From positions 1 through 42,476 of the forward strand of contig NVXD01000025.1 of assembly GCA_002746415.1 (NCBI GenBank): DNA of 42,476 bases, read 5' to 3'. The translations under genes and the position numbers were made by a program. This stretch comes from Flavobacteriaceae bacterium. GTDB lineage: Bacteria; Bacteroidota; Bacteroidia; Flavobacteriales; Flavobacteriaceae. Under the pieces are notes generated by a model, which saw only the letters and a list, made by a program, of their open reading frames with translations, searched no databases and had not been told where the DNA came from. Shown in pieces: positions 36,296 to 42,476 of this stretch (its first letter is position 1; each line of letters begins with the position of its first letter).

Positions 36296-36303
36296 TAGAT
36301 TTG
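36296..36303 (+). promoter_or_regulatory. -7 promoter box for the outer-membrane receptor
   Basis: TAGATTTG matches TAnnTTTG and lies 20 bases before the receptor's start codon. A TTTG at 36268-36271 could be the -33 element, with a rather long 24-base spacer. Confidence 0.5.
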
Positions 36304-36323
36304 GAGATTCGGCCCCCAGATTA

Positions 36324-38735
36324 ATGATGAAAAAACCACATCTTATATTGGTCTTTTGTTTCATCAACATACTATGCCTATCTGCTCAAGACTATCAAGT
36401 TAGCGGATTGGTAAAGGATGGTGGCAACACCCCTATTCCATTCGCCAATGTTTTTTTACTTCAAGTGTCGGACTCAACCATAGTTAAGGGAGCTTCCGCT
36501 AATGAACAGGGGTTTTTTAGTATTGAAAGCGTGTCACCCTCCTTATATTGGATTAGTGCAAGTTATATTGGGCAAGCCTCCAAACTTACTGCTATTGATG
36601 TTCAGAAAGATGTAAAAATAGGCACCTTAATTATTGAGGAAAATGTTGAAAGTCTGGATGAAGTAATAGTTATTGCAAAAAAACCCGTCATTGAGCGGAA
36701 AGTGGATAGGGTCGTTTTTAATGTTGAAAACACTGTGGTTTCAGAGGGAACTACTTGGGACATTCTAAAAAGCACACCTGGAGTTATTATGGTTCAGGAT
36801 CAATTGCAAATAGGAAGTCAAACACCATCCATATACCTTAATGATCGAAAGGTACAATTATCACAATCTGAAATAAAAGATTTATTGGAAGGTTTTTCAG
36901 GCGTAAATATTAAGTCTATTGAGATTATAATAAATCCTCCAGCAAGGTATGATGCTGAGGGAGGACCCATATTAAATATTATAACTAGTAAAAATGTAAT
37001 ACCAGGTTATAAAGGAAGTATTAATGGTAATTATACCCAGGCTATTTATTCAAAATTTAATATTGGCACAAGTCATTATTTTAAGACAAAAAACCTAAAT
37101 GTTTTTGCAAACTACAGCATAAGCCCAAGGAAGGTTAACAAAAGAACCTTGAGCACCATTAATTATATAGACAATAGTAATACAGTGTTTTCTATTTGGG
37201 ATACCGATTACAATAGGGTAACCAAATCATTAGGACACAATGCCAATGTTATTTTAGATTATGATATAAATGAGAAGAACACCATCAATTTCACATCAAA
37301 TTTATCATATTCTCCTAATAAAAGATTCACAAACAGCCTGTTTGGTCAGGCTTATAATGGGTTGAGGCAATTGGATTCCGTTTTGATGACCAACAGTGCT
37401 ATAGAAAACAACACTAAAAATTTGGCTGTTGATTTAACGTATCTGCACAATTTTGACAAAGAAGGCGCTTCTTTAAGCCTAAATGGTCATTTTACTTCTT
37501 ATGATGAAACACAAACTCAAGGAGTATCTACTGATTATTTTGACACTTCTGATGTTTTTTTAAGAAACAATAGCTTTGCTACAGATGCAGCACAGGATAT
37601 TGAAATTATGACACTTCAGGCGGATTATATCACTCCAATTGGCGGCACCATATTTGAAACTGGCGCTAAAGCCTCTACAATACATTCAACAAGTGGCATA
37701 GACTTTTTTAATATTTCAGGAGCTAACCAAACTTTTGATCCAAGTTTGTCCGATAATTTTAAGTATGATGAATCGGTCTTGGCGGGGTATGTCAGTATTC
37801 TTAAAAATTGGGAGAAATGGACTTTAAAAGCGGGTACTAGAGGGGAGTATACAGATGTAAAAGGAACGTCACTAACTTTAAATGTCACCAATACGCAACG
37901 TTATTTTGAGCTTTTTCCAAGCGCCTTTGTTTTATATACCCCTTCAGACAACCATAGTTTTTCTTTTGATTATAGCAGGAAGTTAGGCAGGCCAAGATAT
38001 GATGATTTAAATCCGTTTAGGTATTTTTTATATGAGAATGATTATACCTTGGGAAACCCTAATCTTAAATCTTTTTTTTCCCATCAATTTAAATTGGACT
38101 ATACCTTAAAGGGTGATTACTTTTTCTCTATTTATTATAGGGACAACGGAAATAATATAAGCACGCTTAGTTTTCAAGACAACCAAAATCTAAACCTACA
38201 GACATTAAAGCAAAATGTATTGGAAAGTGTTTCTTATGGGGTAGATTTTACCGTAAGTAAATCAATACTTAATAACTGGTATGTGTACTCCTATACCTCT
38301 CTTTTTTATGAAGATGAAACTTTTTTAGCGGTTGAGAGCAATGATGCTGTATATACCAATAAGGTAGAGGGCGTGTATTTTCAATTGACCAACTACCTTA
38401 CATTTTCAAAAGATGGTTCCTTTACAGGCAATCTAGGGTATTATTATTTTTCAGATTTTATTTCTGGAACTTATGTAAAAGGAAAGTCAAGCAACCTTTC
38501 TTTTGGGCTTAGAAAGACCTTATGGAAAAACAGAGCTTCAATTTCTCTGTCAATAGAAGATATTCTAGGAAAAGAAAATACAGAGTATACGTCTAAATAT
38601 CTAAATCAGAACAATTCCTTTTCTCCTATCACTGAGAAACAATATATTCGTTTTGGGTTTAATTATAAGTTTGGAAACTTTAAACTAAGCGATAATGAAA
38701 GGAACATTGACAAAAACGAGAGGGAAAGGCTTTAA
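36324..38735 (+). CDS. TonB-dependent-receptor-like outer-membrane beta-barrel protein
   Basis: An outer-membrane protein of 803 residues. The signal peptide (KKPHLILVFCFINILCLSAQ) is followed by a carboxypeptidase-regulatory-like beta-sandwich (YQVSGLVKDGGNTPIPFANVFL, residues 24-110). Next come a plug-like domain (about 120-225, GTTWDILKSTPGVI, ARYDAEGGPILNIITSK) and a barrel with many alternating aromatic strands ending YIRFGFNYKFG. This is the OMP_b-brl_3-type Bacteroidota receptor family, which lacks a neighbouring SusD. The ligand is unknown; siderophore, metal or peptide uptake are all possible. The short charged tail after the last strand (LSDNERNIDKNERERL) is typical of the group. 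It stands alone with its own promoter. Confidence 0.9.
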   Translation: MMKKPHLILVFCFINILCLSAQDYQVSGLVKDGGNTPIPFANVFLLQVSDSTIVKGASANEQGFFSIESVSPSLYWISASYIGQASKLTAIDVQKDVKIGTLIIEENVESLDEVIVIAKKPVIERKVDRVVFNVENTVVSEGTTWDILKSTPGVIMVQDQLQIGSQTPSIYLNDRKVQLSQSEIKDLLEGFSGVNIKSIEIIINPPARYDAEGGPILNIITSKNVIPGYKGSINGNYTQAIYSKFNIGTSHYFKTKNLNVFANYSISPRKVNKRTLSTINYIDNSNTVFSIWDTDYNRVTKSLGHNANVILDYDINEKNTINFTSNLSYSPNKRFTNSLFGQAYNGLRQLDSVLMTNSAIENNTKNLAVDLTYLHNFDKEGASLSLNGHFTSYDETQTQGVSTDYFDTSDVFLRNNSFATDAAQDIEIMTLQADYITPIGGTIFETGAKASTIHSTSGIDFFNISGANQTFDPSLSDNFKYDESVLAGYVSILKNWEKWTLKAGTRGEYTDVKGTSLTLNVTNTQRYFELFPSAFVLYTPSDNHSFSFDYSRKLGRPRYDDLNPFRYFLYENDYTLGNPNLKSFFSHQFKLDYTLKGDYFFSIYYRDNGNNISTLSFQDNQNLNLQTLKQNVLESVSYGVDFTVSKSILNNWYVYSYTSLFYEDETFLAVESNDAVYTNKVEGVYFQLTNYLTFSKDGSFTGNLGYYYFSDFISGTYVKGKSSNLSFGLRKTLWKNRASISLSIEDILGKENTEYTSKYLNQNNSFSPITEKQYIRFGFNYKFGNFKLSDNERNIDKNERERL

Positions 38736-38814
38736 AGAACAGCTAGTTTTTTAACGTATACCTTTGTGGATAGTTTTGTTAAAGCCAATTCTGAGTTGGT
38801 TTTTTCTTTTTCTG

Positions 38815-38822
38815 TATTTTTG
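38815..38822 (+). promoter_or_regulatory. -7 promoter box for the dihydrouridine synthase
   Basis: TATTTTTG matches TAnnTTTG and lies inside the open frame upstream of the conserved coding part, 18 bases before the TTG at 38841. A TTG at 38796-38798 may be the -33 element (16-base spacer). This supports the shorter gene start. Confidence 0.6.
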
Positions 38823-38840
38823 CACACTAAAAAAAATATT

Positions 38841-39842
38841 TTGCCAAAAATAGGAGACATACAATTACCAGATTTTCCATTGCTTTTAGCCCCAATGGAA
38901 GATGTAAGTGATCCACCATTCCGCGCACTATGCAAGGAACAAGGTGCTGATGTGGTGTATACCGAGTTTATTTCTTCTGAAGGGCTCATACGTGATGCCG
39001 CCAAAAGTGTTTTAAAATTAGACATCTACGAAAAAGAACGCCCTGTTGGTATCCAGATTTTTGGTGCCAATTTGGATTCTATGTTGCAATCCATTGACAT
39101 TGTTGAAAAATCCAAACCGGATATTATAGACATCAATTTTGGGTGCCCCGTTAAAAAAGTAGTTAGTAAAAATGCTGGAGCTGGGATTCTTAGAGATATT
39201 CCCCTAATGGTGAAATTGACGGAAGAAATGGTAAAAAGAACGCATTTACCTATAACTGTAAAAACGCGCTTGGGTTGGGATACGGATTCTATTAAAATTG
39301 TTGAGGTTGCAGAAAGGTTACAAGACGCAGGCATTAAAGCAATTGCCATTCATGGACGGACTAGGGTACAGATGTACAAAGGTGATGCCGATTGGAAACC
39401 AATTGCAGCCGTAAAAAATAATCCAAGAATGCATATCCCTGTTTTTGGAAATGGCGATATAGACACCCCAGAAGCAGCAATGAGAATGCGTGATGAGTAT
39501 GGTTTGGATGGCGCAATGATTGGTCGTGCATGTATTGGAAACCCATGGTTTTTTAAAGAAGTAAAGCATTATTTTAAGACTGGTGAACATGCAGCGCCAC
39601 CAACTATGGAAGAAAGAGTCACGGCAGCACGAAGACATTTACAAATGGCTATAGATTGGAAAGGAGAAAAATTGGGCGTATTTGAAACCAGAAGGCATTA
39701 CACCAATTATTTTAAAGGCATACCTGATTTTAAACCCTATCGGATGAAAATGGTGACCAGTGATGATTCAGCAGATGTTTTTGCTGCGTTTGATACCGTA
39801 TTGGAAAAATTTGGAGATTTTCAATTTGACCCTTCAAGTTAA
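38841..39842 (+). CDS. dusB: tRNA-dihydrouridine synthase (DusB-like)
   Basis: A cytosolic FMN enzyme that reduces specific uridines in the tRNA D-loop using NADPH. About 333 residues from the TTG at 38841. The frame stays open back to a GTG at 38766, but the extra 25 residues are not family-like and contain the promoter box, whereas LPKIGDIQLPDFPLLLAPMEDVSD is the standard start. Motifs: APMEDVSDPPFR (FMN site), INFGCPVKKVVSKNAGAG with the catalytic Cys, TVKTRLGWD, AIHGRTRVQMYKG and GNGDIDTP, then MIGRACIGNPWFF. All are diagnostic of DusB. The gene ends 18 bases from the convergent FtsX-like gene. Confidence 0.95.
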   Translation: MPKIGDIQLPDFPLLLAPMEDVSDPPFRALCKEQGADVVYTEFISSEGLIRDAAKSVLKLDIYEKERPVGIQIFGANLDSMLQSIDIVEKSKPDIIDINFGCPVKKVVSKNAGAGILRDIPLMVKLTEEMVKRTHLPITVKTRLGWDTDSIKIVEVAERLQDAGIKAIAIHGRTRVQMYKGDADWKPIAAVKNNPRMHIPVFGNGDIDTPEAAMRMRDEYGLDGAMIGRACIGNPWFFKEVKHYFKTGEHAAPPTMEERVTAARRHLQMAIDWKGEKLGVFETRRHYTNYFKGIPDFKPYRMKMVTSDDSADVFAAFDTVLEKFGDFQFDPSS

Positions 39843-39860
39843 AATTAGGAAGGACAACAA

Positions 39861-41078
39861 CTATGATACCAATTTTTTGTTGATTCTACTGCTTGCAATT
39901 TTAGAAGCAATAACCCCCAATACTATAATAGTTGCCAATACCACAAGAATATTTACAAATTGAAATTCAACCGGGTAGGCAAGAGAAGGTGTTATTTTTA
40001 ACCAACCAAAAGCCAATTGTGACCAAATTAATATTGCACCCAATAGTACTCCAATAAATCCACCCAAGCTTGTAACTAGAACCCCTTGAACAAAATAAAT
40101 TCGGCGTAATTCTTTTACTGTTGTTCCTAGGCTGTAGAGTGTTTTGGAGTTTTGTTGCTTGTCCAAAATCATCATGATTATGGCACCAACAACATTAAAC
40201 AGCGCAATAATAAGCACCAAGGTAAAGATAAGATAGGTGGCTAAATTTTCTGTATTTAACATTCGGTGTAGGGTGCCGTTTAGCTCTTTTCTGTCTTTTA
40301 AAACAATGACATCTCCAAAGACTTTTTTTATGTTGTTTCTAATTTCGGAAACACTTGCTGTTTCATCAAGCTTAAAGTTTATTCCAGATATGGTTGCCTC
40401 GTCTTTTTCTAGCAGTGCTTGTACCAAAGGTAAATCAGCAAACACATATTTGTTGTCTAAATCATTTTCAATGGCAAAAACACCACTTAGAACTATGGGT
40501 AAACGGTTGAAAAGATTATCAAAAGGATTTGTTGAAGAAACTTGTTGGGAAAGGCTTCCCTTTCCTGGTTTGGGGGCTAAAATAGTTAGAGGATTTCTGG
40601 GGTCATTGATTGCCAGTCCCAAGAGATTTACAATTCCCCTTCCCGCAACAGCATGGTTTTGGTCTATTTGCCAATGACCATAATAGATGGTGCTGTCCAT
40701 GAGGGTTGTGGCAATGTAATTAGCATCAATCCCTTTAAGATATGCTACATGACTTTTTTCTTTGTGTGTAAGATAAACCTGTTCCTCTATTTCTTTTGCA
40801 TAGGATACCACACCAGAAATCTCACTTAATTCTTTTTCTTGTTCCGCTGAAATTGAAAAAAACTTACCAATAGCGGGTTGCGCTTTAAGGTCTGGATCTG
40901 TAGACTGACTAAAAGAAAGGCTAAAGGTTTTTAAGCCTGCAAAACCAGAAAGCACAATAAAAAGTGCCATTGAACCAATAACGATGACCAAAAAGGTTAC
41001 AAAATTAATGATGTTCACTACATTCTGACTGCTTTTGGACCTTACATACCGCTGTGCGATGTAAAAAGGAAAGTTCAA
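39861..41078 (-). CDS. FtsX-like / LolC-E-type ABC transporter permease
   Basis: Inner-membrane permease of 405 residues. The N-terminus (FPFYIAQRYVRSKSSQNVVNIINFVTFLVIVIGSMALFIVLSGF in outline) is the standard LolC/LolE/MacB-type start with the first helix at about 22-45. A large periplasmic domain (about 50-265) follows, then three helices (about 275-400) around the conserved MMILDKQQNSKTLYSLGTTVKELRRIYF coupling helix. The family extracts lipoproteins or other substrates from the inner membrane together with an ATPase, which is not in this window. It begins 3 bases after the rbfA stop, an arrangement widespread in Flavobacteriaceae, so expression is tied to ribosome assembly. Lipoprotein export is the best guess. 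Confidence 0.92.
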   Translation of the reverse strand: MNFPFYIAQRYVRSKSSQNVVNIINFVTFLVIVIGSMALFIVLSGFAGLKTFSLSFSQSTDPDLKAQPAIGKFFSISAEQEKELSEISGVVSYAKEIEEQVYLTHKEKSHVAYLKGIDANYIATTLMDSTIYYGHWQIDQNHAVAGRGIVNLLGLAINDPRNPLTILAPKPGKGSLSQQVSSTNPFDNLFNRLPIVLSGVFAIENDLDNKYVFADLPLVQALLEKDEATISGINFKLDETASVSEIRNNIKKVFGDVIVLKDRKELNGTLHRMLNTENLATYLIFTLVLIIALFNVVGAIIMMILDKQQNSKTLYSLGTTVKELRRIYFVQGVLVTSLGGFIGVLLGAILIWSQLAFGWLKITPSLAYPVEFQFVNILVVLATIIVLGVIASKIASSRINKKLVS

Positions 41079-41081
41079 GAC

Positions 41082-41474
41082 CTATATCTTTTTTCTTTTT
41101 TCCAATAAATCTCGATCTTCCATAGGGTTTTCGTCCCCTTTTAGTGATTTTTCTATGTTCTCTATATATTCTAAAGAGTCGTCAAGATAGAATAACAGCT
41201 TAGGAGTTTTACGCAACTGATTCTTAATTCGTTGTGCCAACTCATGCTTTATCAAGGGTTGGTTAGATTTGATGCCTTCCAATAGCTCGACTGCATTTTT
41301 GGTCGGAAAAATACTCACGTATACTTTGGCAATGGATAAATCTGTTGTAACGGATACTTTTGATATGGAAATTAAGGTTCCCTTAAGCCCCCCATCAGTA
41401 GCAGCACGTTGTAGTATATCTGCTAAATCTTTCTGCAGTACGCCTCCAATTTTTTTCTGTCGTTGTGTTTCCAT
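41082..41474 (-). CDS. rbfA: Ribosome-binding factor A
   Basis: A small cytosolic KH-fold protein of 130 residues needed for 30S maturation and 16S 5'-end processing, especially in the cold. The family core is clear: RQKKIGGVLQKDLADILQR at the N-terminus, ISISKVSVTTDLSIAKVYVSIFP (the K-V-x-V-S-x-D-L-x-x-A-x-V-Y-V-S pattern), then RIKNQLRKTPKLLFYLDDSLEY at the end of the KH domain. A promoter box TATTTTTG ends only four bases before the ATG, so the transcript may start at or very near the start codon. The FtsX-like permease follows after 3 bases. Confidence 0.95.
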   Translation of the reverse strand: METQRQKKIGGVLQKDLADILQRAATDGGLKGTLISISKVSVTTDLSIAKVYVSIFPTKNAVELLEGIKSNQPLIKHELAQRIKNQLRKTPKLLFYLDDSLEYIENIEKSLKGDENPMEDRDLLEKRKKI

Positions 41475-41478
41475 GGTA

Positions 41479-41486
41479 CAAAAATA
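41479..41486 (-). promoter_or_regulatory. -7 promoter box for rbfA
   Basis: On the minus strand the bases read TATTTTTG, matching TAnnTTTG, and the box ends four bases before the rbfA ATG (41474). With the usual spacing to the start of transcription, the message would be leaderless or nearly so. It overlaps the left arm of an inverted repeat. Confidence 0.55.
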
Positions 41487-41506
41487 CGCAGAATATTGCG
41501 TATTTT
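41481..41506. promoter_or_regulatory. Perfect 10-base inverted repeat between rbfA and mce
   Basis: AAAATACGCA (41481-41490), spacer GAATAT, then TGCGTATTTT (41497-41506): a perfect dyad of operator type. The left arm overlaps the rbfA promoter box. The right arm overlaps a weaker plus-strand TATTTTAG box (41501-41508) that could serve mce. A dimeric regulator here could control both divergent genes. Confidence 0.5.
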
Positions 41507-41532
41507 AGGGATTTAAGACTAAATGGGAATAC

Positions 41533-41958
41533 GTGAACAAGATAGAGCATATAGGAATTGCCGTAAAAGACTTGGAAAGTGCCAACCAATTGTATGAAAA
41601 ACTACTTGGAATAGGGCATTATAAGGAAGAGGAAGTAGCATCTGAGGGTGTTAAAACTTCTTTTTTTAAAGTTGGGTCTAATAAGGTGGAATTACTGGAA
41701 TCTTTGGATGAAAATGGACCAATTGCCAAGTTTATTAAAAAAAAGGGTGAAGGAGTACATCATATTGCTTTTGCCGTGGATGATATTGCTGCCGAAATGA
41801 AAAGGCTGGCTAATGAAGGCTTTACTCTTTTAAACGAATCGCCAAAAAAAGGAGCAGATAATAAATTAGTGGCATTTGTACATCCAAAAAGCTGCAATGG
41901 TGTGTTGATAGAACTGTGTCAAGAAGCACCTCCTCAGCCCACTCCCAAAGGGAAATAA
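41533..41958 (+). CDS. mce: Methylmalonyl-CoA epimerase
   Basis: A cytosolic VOC-fold metalloenzyme of 141 residues that interconverts (R)- and (S)-methylmalonyl-CoA, linking propionyl-CoA and branched-chain or odd-chain catabolism with succinyl-CoA. The start is GTG at 41533, giving MNKIEHIGIAVKDLESANQLYEKLLG, the normal family beginning. Expected metal ligands are visible: His in IEHIGIAV, Glu in KVELLES, His in GVHHIAFAVDD and Glu in GVLIELCQ. No mutase genes are in the window. It is divergent from rbfA, sharing a 58-base region with a perfect dyad. The CAU tRNA lies downstream. Confidence 0.94.
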   Translation: MNKIEHIGIAVKDLESANQLYEKLLGIGHYKEEEVASEGVKTSFFKVGSNKVELLESLDENGPIAKFIKKKGEGVHHIAFAVDDIAAEMKRLANEGFTLLNESPKKGADNKLVAFVHPKSCNGVLIELCQEAPPQPTPKGK

Positions 41959-41994
41959 GAATAGCGATTTTATTGGAGATTAGCAGCTTTATTT

Positions 41995-42026
41995 TTTGCA
42001 ACCTTTTAAAAATAGTAGTAGTTTTG
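41995..42026 (+). promoter_or_regulatory. Promoter of the CAU tRNA
   Basis: TTTG at 41995-41998 (-33) and TAGTTTTG at 42019-42026 (-7) are separated by 20 bases, the best full match in the window to the Bacteroidota promoter. The -7 box ends 17 bases before the mature tRNA. Confidence 0.75.
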
Positions 42027-42043
42027 CATCCGCTAGTAAAGCC

Positions 42044-42117
42044 GGTCCTATAGCTCAGCTGGTTAGAGCACCTGACTCATAATCAGGGGGTCCCTGGTTC
42101 GAGCCCAGGTGGGACCA
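42044..42117 (+). tRNA. tRNA with CAU anticodon (elongator Met or Ile2)
   Basis: A full cloverleaf by eye over 74 bases. Acceptor arms GGTCCTA and TGGGACC pair (one T-G), with discriminator A. The D arm is GCTC-AGCTGGTTA-GAGC. The anticodon stem CCTGA/TCAGG holds loop CTCATAA (anticodon CAT). The T arm is CCTGG-TTCGAGC-CCAGG. The first acceptor pair is G-C, so it is not initiator tRNA (which has an unpaired first position). I cannot tell by eye whether it is elongator tRNA-Met or the lysidine-modified tRNA-Ile2. CCA is not encoded. Confidence 0.92.
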
Positions 42118-42118
42118 C

Positions 42119-42150
42119 AAAGCCTTCAACGTAAGTTGGGGGCTTTTTTT
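42119..42150 (+). terminator. Rho-independent terminator after the CAU tRNA
   Basis: AAAGCCTTCAAC, loop GTAA, then GTTGGGGGCTTT, a 12-pair stem with two G-T pairs, runs into seven T in a row. Confidence 0.85.
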
Positions 42151-42183
42151 ATGTTATAAAGAAGAAGACCCAGTATATTTTAA

Positions 42184-42203
42184 ACAAAAGCTTTAATTAA
42201 AGC
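42184..42203 (-). terminator. Probable terminator of the Gfo/Idh/MocA gene
   Basis: A perfect palindrome GCTTTAATTAAAGC (42190-42203), read on the minus strand, is followed by TTTTGTTTA, 8 bases beyond the oxidoreductase stop codon. The stem is short (7 pairs), so efficiency is uncertain. Confidence 0.55.
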
Positions 42204-42211
42204 ACATGAAT

Positions 42212-42476
42212 TTAAGATAAAACAACCTTCCCACCATTTTCCGCAGCGGCATAAACCGCTTCAATTACTTTCATGTCCTTCAAGCCTTCTTCACCCCTAA
42301 TATGCATGGGTAATTCTTTGTTTTCAAGGAGTAGTTTTCCAATGCCGTCTAATTGGGCAGCTTGTTGATTAATCACAGGAAAATTAAATTCACCATCGCT
42401 AGACCGCCCCCTAAAAGGTCCATAACTTACCGCTGGTGTTAATTCAAAAAAGCCTGTATTTGTGGAAGCATAAAAC
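42212..42476 (-). CDS. Gfo/Idh/MocA family oxidoreductase, C-terminal end (5' partial)
   Basis: Only the last 87 residues are in the window; the gene continues past the right edge. The visible part reads FYASTNTGFFELTPAVSYG, then DGEFNFPVINQQAAQLDGIGKLLLEN, HIRGEEGLKDMKVIEAVYAAAENGGKVVLS and stop. The GEEGLKDMKVIEAVYAAAENG segment is the conserved final helix of Gfo/Idh/MocA NAD(P)-dependent sugar or inositol dehydrogenases. The substrate cannot be judged from this fragment. The stop TAA is at 42212-42214, close to a small hairpin that may end the transcript. Confidence 0.88.
   Translation of the reverse strand, partial: FYASTNTGFFELTPAVSYGPFRGRSSDGEFNFPVINQQAAQLDGIGKLLLENKELPMHIRGEEGLKDMKVIEAVYAAAENGGKVVLS

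Noticed and set aside
40237-40677. A 146-residue open frame antisense to the FtsX-like permease
   Set aside because: It has no recognisable motif and is wholly inside a well-supported gene.

Overview
The window looks like chromosomal DNA of a member of the Flavobacteriaceae (Bacteroidota). Three things point there. The window holds a giant SprB-repeat protein with a type IX secretion (T9SS) type B sorting tail followed by a PorP/SprF gene. Many genes are preceded by the Bacteroidota -7 promoter box TAnnTTTG rather than a sigma-70 -10 box. The DNA is AT-rich, and several gene sets are typical of the group: rnpA-ctpA, rbfA with a LolC/E-type permease, and an amino-acid permease fused to universal-stress domains. 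Most of it is ordinary chromosome. I see no prophage, integrase, insertion sequence or CRISPR array.

Layout. 1-6029: a surface-protein and PorP/SprF pair, then folB. 6078-6183: tRNA-Cys and its terminator. 6249-9864 (minus): rnr, a head-GIN-domain secreted protein and a LysE-family exporter. 9865-10507: a 643-base AT-rich gene-free stretch bounded by a perfect 17-base direct repeat and rich in DnaA-box-like 9-mers. 10508-12438 (plus): rpiB, a zinc-type CDF exporter and an ElaA-like acetyltransferase. 12441-17533 (minus): an apparently orphan DNA cytosine-5 methyltransferase, a secreted alpha/beta hydrolase, a lipoprotein PQQ dehydrogenase with a cytochrome c domain, and a PNPOx-like flavoprotein.

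17698-23252 (minus) is the most interesting part. It is a tight five-gene run with gaps of 3 to 18 bases: a COG2509 FAD oxidoreductase, a membrane di-iron hydroxylase of the sterol desaturase family, a StlD/DarB-like ketosynthase joined to a haem-oxygenase-like diiron-oxidase-type domain, an unrecognised His/Glu-rich protein, and a GyrI-like small-molecule-binding protein. It reads like an oxidative lipid or polyketide pathway whose product I cannot name. Two near-identical 143-base REP-like palindromic elements lie just upstream.

23654-30132 (minus): the ctpA, rnpA, M1 peptidase and S8 lipoprotein peptidase group, and a metallo-beta-lactamase-fold hydrolase. 30242-34334 (plus): an APC-Usp permease and a CPA antiporter with an RCK domain. 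34331-36127 (minus): lepA. 36324-39842 (plus): a TonB-dependent-type outer-membrane barrel and a tRNA-dihydrouridine synthase. 39861-41474 (minus): rbfA and an FtsX-like permease. 41533-41958 (plus): methylmalonyl-CoA epimerase. 42044-42150: a CAU-anticodon tRNA and its terminator. The window closes with the C-terminal end of a Gfo/Idh/MocA oxidoreductase on the minus strand.

Functional names rest on motif and family recognition by eye. No database search was possible.
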